A stretch of DNA of 64,000 nucleotides from Microdochium bolleyi (taxonomy: Eukaryota > Ascomycota > Sordariomycetes > Xylariales > Microdochiaceae). The notes below the pieces were generated by a model. The model saw nothing but the letters and a program-made list of their open reading frames with translations. It did no database searches and had not been told where the DNA came from. The translations under genes and the position numbers were made by a program. The DNA lies in the NCBI GenBank assembly GCA_001566295.1, contig KQ964245.1:3167524-3231523 (forward strand). The letters run 5' to 3'. Shown here piece by piece: positions 1 to 10,490 of this stretch (its first letter is position 1; each line of letters begins with the position of its first letter).

Positions 1-1130
1 TGGGCGTGTCGACCCAGCCCGGGACGAGGGTATTGACGCGCACGCCGTGGGGGGCCATGTCGAGGGCTAGAGGAGGCAGGATGGATGATGTCAGTGGATA
101 ATGATGGTGTAGAAGGTGTCAGTGGTGCTGAATATTCTATTTTGTGTCCATTGTGCAGAGAAGTCCTTGCCCTCCAGCAAGCTATCCGTCTCGCATAAGA
201 GCAGCGACGATCTTGTCAAATAGCATGATGGTGATCATGGGGAGTGACTCACCGGCATTCTTGCTCAACCCGATCATCGCATGCTTCGTGACCGTGTACG
301 GCATCTGGCCCATGCCGACGCAGAGGCCAAACATGGAGGAGACGTTGACTATGGTGCCCCGTATCGTGCTGGCCCGGGGCCCGTATCGCCCGTTGACGGT
401 GGCGGGCGCCTGGCTCTTCATGACCTTGCCGACCTCCTGAATGCAGTTAAGCATGCCGACAACGTGGACCCTGTGCAACCGCTCCAGGTCACGCACATCC
501 GCGTCTGGTATTGTCGTCGCGGTTTCTGGGACGAGCTTGTTTTTCGCAATGTCAGCTTGTAGCCTCGTGAAGTCCTGTGGAAGGAACTATGATCTCTAGC
601 AAGAGGATGACAGCAAGGCACATAGATCATGCTCAGCAAAAGCATGATCCGTTCTCTTGCACCTCACACGCTGATAGACCTCAAATCAACTCACCCCTGC
701 ACAGTTTATACTGTAGTCGATCCTGCCAAATGCCTCCACCACGGTAGCCACCATCCCGGCCACGCTTTCTGCATCGCCGACATCAACCTTGAGCGCCAGA
801 GCCCGGTACTCTGAGCTCTTCCCGAGCTGGCGGCTAATTTCGGCGGCGTCTTGCGCGCCTTTGAGGTTGATGTCCGCAAACACGACAGCTGCTGCGCCTT
901 CGGCTGCAAATGCTATGGCGGTTTCCTTACCGATGCCACTGGCTGAAACAGAGGAATCGGAGCTTGTCAGCGACATCAAAGCATGGTCGAAAGCAGAGGA
1001 GGTTGCTGAAAGGTTGGGAGTCATGCTTGCGAAGAGGATCGGATCTGATTCGAATGTGCACATGGGACATAATCATGTACGTACCCGCTCCCGTGACGAT
1101 GGCAACACCATCAATCGAGAAGCCAGCCAT
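1..1130 (-). CDS. Short-chain dehydrogenase/reductase (C-terminus cut by window edge)
   Basis: NAD(P)-dependent oxidoreductase of the classical SDR family; substrate unknown. The model on the minus strand is exons 1130-1085, 942-695, 574-253 and 66-<1. The donors are GTACGT, GTGAGT and GTGAGT; the acceptors end CAG, CAG and TAG. Joining exons 1 and 2 rebuilds the cofactor motif TGAASGIGK near residues 13-21, which neither exon encodes alone. Further on are the NCAG motif (about residue 95), NVSS (catalytic Ser region) and the active-site pair YTVTK. The last exon reads HGVRVNTLVPGWVDTP, the usual SDR segment after the catalytic Lys, so only the C-terminal region is missing. The start is the ATG at 1130, just before the first beta strand. 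The SDR family is certain; specific activity cannot be told. A second, different SDR lies at the other end of the window. Confidence 0.88.
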
Positions 1131-1528
1131 GGCTGCCGAGGACTTCCACAAGGGATAGCCGAACGCCGGGTTGGTGTGGTTGCCAGCGCCGTCCCGAGCA
1201 CGATCGTTTACCGACAAGTCGGTCTGCCTTGCAATCGATGGAGGACGACAATATGGTTGCTCTTGCAATCGAGCCGTGTTCCCTTCATCTCGGCTGCATG
1301 AATTGAAGCCAAGCTCGGCATGGTCCCTTTTATGGGACCGCTCCGGGTGGATCTAGGCATTTGCGGCGTCCATGGTCTAATGCAGGTCCACGGCCGCAGC
1401 GGGGTTGCAAGGGTCGCCGTGTTGTTCAGTCCTAGGACAATCAATTCCGAGGCAAATGCTGTGCAGCGACAATTTGGATTTTATATTCTTGTGCTGTCAA
1501 TAGTGTTGGCAGACTTCAGTCACCTTCA
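1131..1528. other. Intergenic, upstream of SDR gene
   Basis: About 400 bases between the start of the SDR gene and the stop codon of the spermidine-synthase-like gene, both on the minus strand. It must hold the SDR promoter and the 3' UTR of the neighbour. No convincing coding segment or repeat was seen. Confidence 0.5.
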
Positions 1529-3378
1529 TCACCAGCTCTCCCAGATGGTATCGGGCAGGACTTTCCGCATGATCTTCCAATGGCCCACCGCACTGGTGTC
1601 GTGTGACTTGGCCAATACAGAGGTCTCGTTGCGTCGGAGTATGCCAATGTCGTCGCCAGTCATGAAGGCAGAGTCGGAGACCTCGTGTTTAGGCATCAGG
1701 AAGTTCTTCCTGGAGTAACTCTGCAGATAATCAGCCTCGACAGGCTCCCGGAAGCTGATGGGGTCAGCTCTCTTGGTGCAGAAGATGATGACGTTGTCAA
1801 AGTCCCGGCCTTCCTCCTCCACAGTCTCTTTTGATGGTGCCTCCATTTCCCTGAAGATGCGGCAAGAAGGGAACACGGTCTTGACCGTCTTTGCGACGAT
1901 GCTCAGCGATGGCAAGGTGAAGTCGCCGGCAAAGTTCTGGCCATCCGAGTTAGTACATGATGTATGATCGATATCTAGAGATACTTACTATGGCTATCAC
2001 ACCATTAGGGCTGAGCAGAGCCCATAGCGTTTCGAGGAATTCCTGGGTGAAGAGCTCAATTGGCTCGGCACCACCAGTAAACACATCATGAATGATGTAG
2101 TCGAAGTGGCCTGCAAGTTTCGCCGCGTTCCTATTGCCCCAGCTGATGGCGTCCTCGATGACTGCTGTGTGCTCGGAAGGCAGGTCAAAGTACTTCACTG
2201 CGAAATCGTACACGATGGGGTCGATCTCAACAATTGTGGTGTCGATACCGTGAGCGATGAGTGCAGACGGCGTCGTGCCAATACCAAGCCCACTGTGCCC
2301 CGTTAGTAATGTTGACTTCTTCTATTTATTTCGGGAGAGCTTACATGTTCAATGCTTTGGCTTGGTGATCGGGAACCTTCTTCGGGTTCTTTACCAGGCG
2401 TACCGCCTCGAGTTGCGTGAAGACACTGTAGACGGGCTCACCAACGATAGTCTTGGGCAGTGTCTTCCACTCGCCACCAAGAAGGCTGTGGTCGCATCTG
2501 AGCAAGCGATAACCATCCGTGTGGCTCTCGATGACCGACACATAACCAGTGACAGACTCCCACCTGTCCAGAAGAGACCATCCCTGCGCGGTCAGGGTAG
2601 AGTTGAGGATATCGTTTGCGTGCGGCGTCGGGATATGGGGGTTGAACAAGCCCGCGTGAAGGACAGCCGGAATCGCAAGGAGGAGCAGCCTGCTACGCGA
2701 CATAAGGCTGTACGCACCAGCGAGCACGAACTGCATGCCCATGCGGGTCTGCATCAGAGACCTGCCCATCTGCGAAGCGAGCTGCTGGCCCATGATGGCC
2801 TCATTCAGGCGGTACACAGCGAAGCCGCCCATGCCGGGCATGGCATCAGCGACAGCCTGAGGCAGAGCGCTCATGTCCGCAGCTTCGAGGATGTCAGCAC
2901 TGCAAGCAGCGCCGAGGGCCAGGAGCGGACCAAGCGTGAGAGCCTCGGTCACAATGGGGCCGTACTTGACGGACAGCACGTCGCTCAGGGGGAAGAGGGA
3001 CGTCTGGAGCGCGGGGATGTACCAGGCGACCACAGGGATCAGTGTCATTGTCTTGACGGGGAGGAATCTCCTGAAGGCGAGATTGGCGCTCCAGCCCAAG
3101 AAGAGGCAGCCCCAGACGACGTAGTCATGGTAGATGGAGGCCGGGATCTGGCCATATACTGGTGACAGTGTAGCCCGGGACACGTTGGCGGATATGGCCA
3201 GGAGGGAGATAACGATGGCTGCCCTCAGATAGACACCGACCTGGTCGATGATCTTGGCGCGGATGTTGTCCTTCTGGCCTTTGCGCATGAGGTCCCGGAG
3301 CTCCTGCTCTGCTTGGTTCTTGGAGGCGACGGTCGTCGCAGGGACCTTGCCCTTGACGCTGCGTTGCTTTGGTGCCAT
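1529..3378 (-). CDS. Membrane-anchored spermine/spermidine synthase-like (PABS) protein
   Basis: Predicted 581-residue protein from exons 3378-2345, 2292-1989 and 1936-1529. Intron 2 carries a textbook TACTAAC branch site. The start MAPKQRSV lies in a good context (GCCATGG); the frame is open further upstream but the residues there look like 5' UTR. The N-terminal half has about six hydrophobic segments, for example around residues 45-65 (VGVYLRAAIVISLLAISANV) and the VWGCLFLGWSANLAF stretch. The C-terminal third is a SAM/decarboxy-SAM-type Rossmann domain with GLGIGTTPSALIAHGID, then TTIVEIDPIVYDFA (the acidic residue after beta 2), DAISWGNRNAA and FDYIIHDVFTGG. This is the polyamine-synthase (PABS) fold. 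Whether it makes a polyamine is inference; a methyltransferase-like role is possible. It is divergent from Rad10. Confidence 0.82.
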
Positions 3379-4223
3379 GGCTGCTGGCGAGACTTGCTCA
3401 GTCGCACCGGCGACTGTGCGGATGGGTTGGTGCTGGTGGGAGGTGCGGTGGTGCAAGCAATGCGGGAGGGACGAGGAAAGAATGAACCTCCAGGACCAGC
3501 CAGAGAGATTGCGACGGCGAGTGAGTACAGAACCCCGTTGCGAGCCGCGAAGATATGGACAAACCCGGAGCAGTTGAAGTTGACAAGTGGTGCGATGCGA
3601 AGCTCGAGGAAGCTGCAGGGCCAGTGATTGAAACACGGAGCTTCGGCGGACCCTGCGCCGCCCACCCAGAGACCCTTGCAACTTCAATTCATTTCGGGGT
3701 GGCAGACGCCCCGGAGCCACGCTCCCTTTTGTTTGAACACGTACGTCCGGGTCCGGGTATGTACTTGTGGACCTTGGGAAGACACCGACTTCGTCGTGGC
3801 TCTGGTCTTGCCCTTGGGATCAAATAGTAGCGATTGGGCAAGCCGAGGCGGAGGACATGGAGCACGGTCATGGAGCGTTGGAGATCGGCCACAGTCGAGA
3901 AGATACCATGCAAATGCAAAGGGCGACTCGTCAAACAACCTATGAGCTGGACCAGGAGGGAAATGTGAATGTCGCCGCACATGACAGGAGACGCCAAGCT
4001 GGGCAAGCTCTTCCATGTCCCGCTGTGTCGTCGGGCGAATCGTGTAACCTGAGACGGTGTTTTAGCGCCGTTCCCGAATGGATGGTGCTTTGGTGGGGTT
4101 CGCGTTTCAGTGACGTCTGTCACTCTCTGGCACTTGAGAGTCGGCCGTAGCTTTCGTACTCGCCTCAGCATCACACCACGCGCGCTGAGGACGGATGATG
4201 TTTCGCACAGCATACTCGCGACC
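3379..4223. promoter_or_regulatory. Shared divergent promoter (PABS-like gene / rad10)
   Basis: 845 bases between two start codons on opposite strands, so both promoters lie here. Frames stay open through parts of it (minus to about 3720, plus from 4110) but the residues look like untranslated leader. No clear TATA box was seen on either side. Confidence 0.5.
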
Positions 4224-5432
4224 ATGGACGACGACGACTTTGGGGCGGATGCCGACTTCCTGTCTGCCCTAGCCTCGTCGACTCCTGCGGCGGCCTCCAG
4301 CCAGGCACGCTCACAACCCAAGATCCAGCAGCCTACGCCGCAACGCATTCAACAGCCGACGCCGCAGCGGCTTGATCGAGCACCGCCGACGACTTCCGCT
4401 GCCACTGGCCCCGCTAAGATTGTCCAGCCGACACCTCAAGCACTGCCCCAGCGCGGTTCCGGCTCCTCCATCCTTGTCTCGCCCCGGCAGAAGGGAAATC
4501 CGGTTCTAGCCTCCCTCCGCTCCATCGCATGGGAGTACAGCGATATCCCAGCAGACTTCGGTCTCGGCCAGACAACCTGCGCGCTGTTCCTGAGCCTGAA
4601 ATATCATCGGCTGCACCCAGAGTACATATATACGCGAATACGAAACCTCCAGGGCAGGTACAACCTCCGGATTGTCCTGACCATGGTTGACATTCAGAAC
4701 CACGAGGACTCTTTGCGCGAGCTCTCCAAAACGTCGCTGGTCAACAACGTGACCATTATCCTTTGCTGGTCCGCTGCCGAGGCCGCACGGTATCTGGAGT
4801 TGTACAAGTCCTACGAACACGCCAACTTTGCCGCAATCAAAGGACAACAGGCGACCGGCTACGCGGAGCGGCTCGTCGAGTTCGTGACCGTCCCGCGAGG
4901 CATCAATAAAGCCGATTCCATATCCCTCGTGAGCGCCTTTGGCAGCTTGAAGAACGCCGTCAACGCAGATCCCGAACAAGTCTCCGTGATCGGCGGCTGG
5001 GGCGAGAAGAAGGTCAACAAGTGGTGCAGCGTTGTGGAAGAGCCATTCCGTGTGGAGAAGGCTGCTAGGCGTGGCTTGGAGCGCAACGACAGCTCTGCGA
5101 TGGACGAGGCTGTGCCACTCAGTACCGTGCCTCTGCGTGACATGCCGAGGGCCATAGCGGCAAAGAACAACGCAGCGACGCGAGCAACGACCGCGGCGCC
5201 GTCGAGGGAAAACACACAGACATCAGACAGACCTGCTCAACACCATATCTGGGATCCTGACGCGGACGACAGTGAGGACGAAGAGGCAATGGTAGCCGCT
5301 GCAGTAGCAGAGTCATTGAAGACTTCTGAGCAAGAGAAGCCACCCGCTGCAGCCGCCGCCAAACCGCCCGCTGACGACCAGCTCAACGACGGCGTCGCTG
5401 CGGCTCTAGCTCGACTCAGGCAAGGAGGATGA
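4224..5432 (+). CDS. rad10: DNA excision repair protein Rad10/ERCC1 (Swi10)
   Basis: Non-catalytic partner of the XPF/Rad1 structure-specific nuclease in nucleotide excision repair and single-strand annealing; nuclear. It is a single exon of 402 residues. The start MDDDDFGADADF at 4224 was chosen over the open upstream frame because it has an ACCATGG context and upstream residues are not family-like. Residues 1-90 are low complexity and contain two back-to-back IQQPTPQR units (about 34-49) plus a third VQPTPQ copy (about 67-72). The ERCC1 central domain starts at NPVLASLRSIAWEYSDI (about 92) and runs through TTCALFLSLKYHRLHPEYIY and LTMVDIQNHEDSLREL to CWSAAEAARYLE. A tandem helix-hairpin-helix region follows at about 213-280 (VEFVTVPRGINKADSISLVSAFGSLKNAV). 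The C-terminal about 120 residues are acidic and Ala-rich, as in other fungi. Confidence 0.95.
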   Translation: MDDDDFGADADFLSALASSTPAAASSQARSQPKIQQPTPQRIQQPTPQRLDRAPPTTSAATGPAKIVQPTPQALPQRGSGSSILVSPRQKGNPVLASLRSIAWEYSDIPADFGLGQTTCALFLSLKYHRLHPEYIYTRIRNLQGRYNLRIVLTMVDIQNHEDSLRELSKTSLVNNVTIILCWSAAEAARYLELYKSYEHANFAAIKGQQATGYAERLVEFVTVPRGINKADSISLVSAFGSLKNAVNADPEQVSVIGGWGEKKVNKWCSVVEEPFRVEKAARRGLERNDSSAMDEAVPLSTVPLRDMPRAIAAKNNAATRATTAAPSRENTQTSDRPAQHHIWDPDADDSEDEEAMVAAAVAESLKTSEQEKPPAAAAAKPPADDQLNDGVAAALARLRQGG

Positions 5433-7325
5433 GCTAAGGATATTCCAATGACAGTGTCCCACGCTGCCCAAGCCAAGCGTCGAAAGCTTGAAGCAAATCC
5501 CACGGGAGAAATGCTGCCGCAACAGGCTTCGAGATGGTGATTCCTCACAAGCTTTAGTGTCTGATCCGCACCAAACGAACCGAAGGATGCCGCAGCTCCG
5601 AACCTGGATTCATAAAACTACTGCTCCAAGCACACGATTCCGTGTATGCGCACAGTGGAGGATGCAGTCTGCATGCCCACTTGAAGCCGGACTGCCTCGT
5701 GCGCACGTTGCGCTGCTCTATGATCTCAGCCCAGGTTTGTCACGTATAATCATGAGAGACTAAGACGGCCCGTCCATGCCGCAGGGTTATGGCGTCATGG
5801 CTACCAAGGAGAGGCACCTCTGTGCCAGGTTCTGCCATGATGGAGTGCAAGCGAGGTAGCAGACAACGACATGGAAGGGAAAAGTGTTTAACGTAAGAGC
5901 CAGCCTCCCACCCACGTCTGATGCTCCTTGCTGGTCAGAGCAGTTGAGGATCAAGGGACCCAAGATATTTAGATCATTTGATTGCCAAAGCAACACAAGA
6001 AGCGACAGCTGCGAAAAACTAATTCATCCATGGCCATTGTACAGTATGCTTCATCACCAGCAGATGCTCTGTGACATGGCCTGCCGCGTGAACAAGACCG
6101 GCATGCGACATACAACGTTATCGGGCCTACTGGCTTACCATCGCGGCATCCTCCCGCATCCACCAGAGTGCCTTGCATGAGTTGTGTTGACGACGACCTA
6201 CCCCGCGCAAGTGATCGACGTGTCAGCAGTGCGGTGCACATGTTCTCGCTTGTGACCCCTGGGGAGCACCCTTGGCACCGGAGAATACCTGGCCACCGCA
6301 GCGGGGAAACAGCTGTCTTGTCAAGTTTTCTGGCGCAATTAATTATTGCATACTTGGACTTGCTGATGTAACTTGAGCGAGCGTGGACTCCAGCCACTTT
6401 TCAAATGATGATAAGCACACAGGCTGCCAATCAGAGCAATGTATAACCGTCCGACAGGGGCGTGTTGACAGGAGACTTTGACTTCGCGACTGATCTGCCG
6501 CCACGTGAAGCTTAATACGCCACCACGCGTCCTTGTGGGACGACAAAGTCCATTGTTGCACGGCAGAGGTCTGCGGTTTTCCGTCACACAGACGGCCACG
6601 GTAGCATTGCGTCCAGCGCCCTCCGTCTCCGGCTACCGTGCCGTGTATCGGCTACAGGATGCATGTGGTCACACGCAACGCAGCCAAAGGATGAGGCTCC
6701 TTGCCCAGTCATCCCGTCCCGGATCACCGCCTCTAGTGATTGATCGGCAGACACTATTATATGATGCTAAGTATCTCCCTGAGATCCCGAGAGATCTTGA
6801 TAGGCCATGTTCCATAAAAGGCAAGAGCACAAGCACACCTGCAGGTCAAAAGGTCCCATGTGCAGAGTATGCACTACTACCTGCCGATCCTCCCTTCTCC
6901 ATGGCCCCCTACCCAGTGCAGCTGCGGGCGTGGTGCCTTGAAGTTGGTGATGATGATCCGCTCAGTCGCGGCTTCCCCGGACGCTGTTTTTGCCCATGAG
7001 ACCTGCGCCTCCCTTGCGACTCAGGCTGTTCGTGACCAGGAGCTCGCGGTCTGCCGACATGCGAGGAGACACATCACGCTGTCCGTCTCCAGCTCCCGGC
7101 ATGTTCCCCCCAGTATGCATGCTTGCACCCGTGCCGTCATGATACCTACCGCAAGCCAACCAGCTTCATAGAAGATCGGCGGTATTAAGAACTCGCTATC
7201 CCCTTGCCTACTTGACCGCTTGCGTTTCCAACCGTGATTTCGTCTTTCTGGATTTTGTTCGAGTACATTTCTGAACACCATCGACTAGTACTGTGTATAT
7301 TTCTTCACCAAGGTCCAGGTCCAAT
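5433..7325. other. Intergenic, 1.9 kb
   Basis: Lies between the rad10 stop and the GH47 start. The short open frames here have no recognisable motifs and overlap one another on both strands. The last few hundred bases should be the GH47 promoter; an AT-rich GTATTAAG sits near 7182-7189 about 140 bases before the ATG and may act as its TATA element. Nothing else was seen. Confidence 0.45.
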
Positions 7326-9078
7326 ATGGTATCTCGCCTCGCCTTCATGGCCACGGCCCTGAGCGCCGCCACCGGTGTCATCGCAGCTCCGGCCTACAAA
7401 TCGAACCCGGAGAGAGCTGACGCCGTGAAGGCCGCCTTCCAGCGCTCCTGGGACGGCTACTACGAGTTCGCGTTTCCTCACGATACTCTGAAGCCCATCT
7501 CCAAGACTTTCGAGGACGACAGGTGGGTTTATCCGTGACATAGCCGCGATTCCTGCAAACGGGGCTGACTGAGATTGTGGGACAGGAATGGCTGGGGTGC
7601 GAGTGCCGTCGATGCCCTCTCGACTGCCTTGATCATGGGCAAGCCCGAGGTCGTACAGCAGATCCTCAAGCACATTGCCACGATTGACTGGAACAAAACT
7701 GCGGCTGGCCAAGAAGCTGTCTCGGTGTTTGAGACCACCATTCGGTACCTCGGAGGTCTGCTATCTGGTAAATTCCTGTGCACTTAACCACGATACAGCG
7801 CACCCGACTGACGCCGGAGCCAGGCTATGATTTCCTCAAGGGCCCGCTCGCAAACTTAGCTGGCGACTTTGACATCGAAATCATCCTCAATTCGGCCAAG
7901 CGCCTCGGAGATGTCCTCGCAAACGCCTTCGAGACCAACAGTGGTATCCCGCACAATACGCTCTACGTGTACCCTAATGGCACGCGACTGTCAGATGAGA
8001 CCACCAACGGCATCGCCACGACTGGGACACTCATCATCGAATGGACCCGCCTCAGTGATCTCACTGGAGATCCCAAGTACCACGAGCTCGCGCAGAAAGC
8101 CGAGGACTACCTGCTGAACCCTCTGAACCCCGAGGTCGGTGAGCCGTGGCCGGGCTTGATCGGGACCAACGTCTACATCTCCAATGGCACATTTGCCGAC
8201 TCCAGGGGTGGCTGGAATGGCGGCACGGATAGCTTTTACGAATATCTCGTCAAGATGTATCTTTATGATTCGAGCAAGTACGCCTTTTATTTGGACCGCT
8301 GGATCGCTGCGGCGGACTCGTCCATCAAGTACCTTGCTTCGCATCCAACGAGCCGCCCGGAACTCACGTACCTGGCTGCGTATCGAGGAAAGGATGACTT
8401 GAACCTGGTCTCCTCCCACTGTAGGTTGCTTCGCAAGTTCAGTGCAACTTCCATATTTTCAAGTTCCCCATACTGATCACACTACACCGCGCAGTGGCAT
8501 GCTTCGATGGCGGCAACTTCATCCTCGGTGGCCTGACTCTGAAGCAGCAGAAGTACATAGACTTCGGCCTCGACCTCGCCGCGGCCTGCCACGAGACGTA
8601 TGTGCAGACCGCCACTAAGATCGGCCCTGAGTCATTCCGGTGGAAGGACGACAGACTGCCCGCCGATGCGCCCAACAACCCAGATCCTCCCGCCGACCAG
8701 GCCGAGTTTTACGCCCGCGCGGGCTTCTGGATTACAAGCAGCGACTACGTCCTACGACCCGAGGTTATCGAGAGCTTCTACTACGCCTACCGCGCCACGG
8801 GGGACACGAAGTACCAGGACTGGGCGTGGGACGCATTCCTCGCCATCGACAGCACCACCTCCGCCGGCGTGGGCTACAGCTCGATCGAGAACGTCAATGT
8901 CGCCGGCGGCGGCGGGTTCACGGACTTTCAGGAGAGCTTCTGGTTCGCGGAGGTGCTCAAGTACAGCTACCTGATCCAGGCCGATGATCAGCCCTGGCAG
9001 ATCAATGCGGACAAGGGCAACCAGTGGGTGTGGAACACCGAGGCGCATCCCGTGCGCGTCGCCGGCCCGCCGTCGTAG
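7326..9078 (+). CDS. Secreted GH47 class I alpha-1,2-mannosidase
   Basis: Glycoside hydrolase family 47, which trims alpha-1,2-linked mannose from N-glycans with a bound Ca2+. Exons are 7326-7522, 7586-7767, 7824-8420 and 8495-9078, giving 519 residues. A signal peptide covers about residues 1-20 (MVSRLAFMATALSAATGVIAA). Family landmarks in order: RNGWGASAVDALSTALIMG, GLLSGYDFL (made by joining exons 2 and 3), GTLIIEWTRLSDLTGDPKY, GGTDSFYEYLVKMY, DGGNFILGG, RPEVIESFYYAYRATGD, FWFAEVLKYSYLI, and the C-terminal NTEAHP whose Thr binds calcium in this family. Several N-glycosylation sequons are present. Having a cleavable signal rather than a membrane anchor points to an extracellular or vacuolar enzyme rather than the ER/Golgi form. 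It is convergent with the pectate lyase gene 297 bases away. Confidence 0.95.
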
Positions 9079-9375
9079 CCTCCATGTTCAGGGTGTCCAC
9101 ACGTGTGAGCACTTGACGCTGGTTTGAAAGTGTCCCTTATTCTCACAAGGAATCACGTAGTGCTCAAGTGAGAGGTCATGTATATGTATGCACGTATATA
9201 CGTAGAATAGCATGCTTATGGCAACTTCGCTCAGCACGCTTGACTGAAGAAGCAAAATATGTACTCGAACATGGCTTGATCGTCTCCGTTGACCATTTTA
9301 TGCCATGGATAACCGCGCCCGCCGCTTCTCCTCCTTCCTTCCCAACCTCGGCGCCTCGGCAGCACTGCAGGTAGC

Positions 9376-10312
9376 TTAGCAGTTCTTGGTGAATCCGGTG
9401 GCCTTGCAGAACTTGCCGTCGGGCCCGGAGCCGATCTTGGGGGGCTCGGCGCCGGAGTTGTTGCCGGTGTAGCGGTCGCAGTTCTTGCCGTTGTTCTGGC
9501 ACGAGTTGTTGATGGTGCAGGTGTCGCCGTAGTTTGTGTTGATGCCGCACAGGACGCCGCCGTTCTTGGCGACGACGCCGTTGAGGATGACATGGCGGGC
9601 GCCGCCGTTCTCCTTACAGTTGCCGCAGGAGCGGACGAGCTTGCCGTAGTCGCTGGCGAAGAAGTCCTTGATCTGCACCGTTCCGAAGCCGTTGAACTGG
9701 ACAATCTTGTCGGATGCCTTGAAGGCGCCGCCGCCGTTAATGTAGGATGTTCCGGAGGACTGCTTGAGGGTGCTGTCGTAGTGAAAGAGAGAGAAGCGCG
9801 TGTTAGTGAGGGGACTGGTCTATACAGTGGGAAGAAGTCGAAGCGACGGTAAGGCTTCGGAGAAATGGCTCGAGGACTTACACAGCATCCTCGCAGACGT
9901 CGGCCCACCAGACGTTGTTGAGCGTGCAGGTGCCCTTGCAGTGGACACCCTCGGCCTGGCCGGCGCCGATGATGACGTTGGAGAGGGTGGCGCCGTTCTC
10001 GAGGACGAACATGGCGTCCTTCTCGCCGGTCTCGGTCTGGCCCTGGCAGACGGATGCTGCAGGTGTAGGTCTTGGTCAGTCCTGGGGATGCGCTGTCATG
10101 GTTTCCAGAGGGAAACCGGGTCGGAGGGAGGGGGGGTACTGACGCGAACGGTCGAACTTCTTCATGCCGCCATCGTAGGAGCCGGAAACCTTGATGGGCA
10201 CGTTGGTAGCGACGGCGCCCTTGGAGGCGGGCAGGGTCGTGGTGGCGGCAGCGTTGGCCGAGGAAACGGACAGGGCCAAGGCCACGACGACGGACTGGAT
10301 GGAGGCACGCAT
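9376..10312 (-). CDS. Secreted pectate lyase, polysaccharide lyase family 3
   Basis: Cleaves de-esterified pectin by beta-elimination with Ca2+; extracellular. Exons 10312-10144, 10056-9882 and 9772-9376 give 246 residues, the normal PL3 length. The signal peptide is about residues 1-21 (VVVALALSVSSANAAA). Mature landmarks: SGSYDGGMKKFDRS, SVCQGQTETGEKDAMFVLENGATLSNVIIG, GVHCKGTCTLNNVWWADVCEDAV, GGGAFKASDKIVQFNG, DYGKLVRSCGNC and the Cys-rich end CDRYTGNNSGAEPP. The numerous cysteines match the disulphide-rich PL3 right-handed beta helix. It usually implies a plant-degrading lifestyle. A TATA element lies about 170-180 bases upstream. Confidence 0.95.
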
Positions 10313-10482
10313 GTTGACGTTGGTGGTTATGTTGCTGGAGTGGCAAGAAGAACGGTCAAGCTAGATTATCAGATCGCAGGAGGCGGGATGTCGTCAAACT
10401 GTGAAGATGTGAGGGAGTCGAGAGCAGGAGCCTGGCTGGAGACATCTCTCTCTCTTTTGACCTCGGGCGGCCGTCGTCATTA

Positions 10483-10490
10483 CTTATATA
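10483..10490 (-). promoter_or_regulatory. TATA box of the pectate lyase gene
   Basis: On the minus strand the sequence reads TATATAAG, 171-178 bases before the pectate lyase ATG at 10312. A CT-rich tract (10445-10457 read on plus) follows it. The position fits a core promoter with a leader of about 140 bases. Confidence 0.55.

Noticed and set aside
4110..4223. Upstream in-frame extension of Rad10
   Set aside because: Residues are not family-like, and the ATG at 4224 has a better context and begins the usual acidic Rad10 N-terminus.
3628..4348. Long minus-strand frames antisense to the rad10 start
   Set aside because: Mirror of the Rad10 coding region in another frame; no independent protein features.
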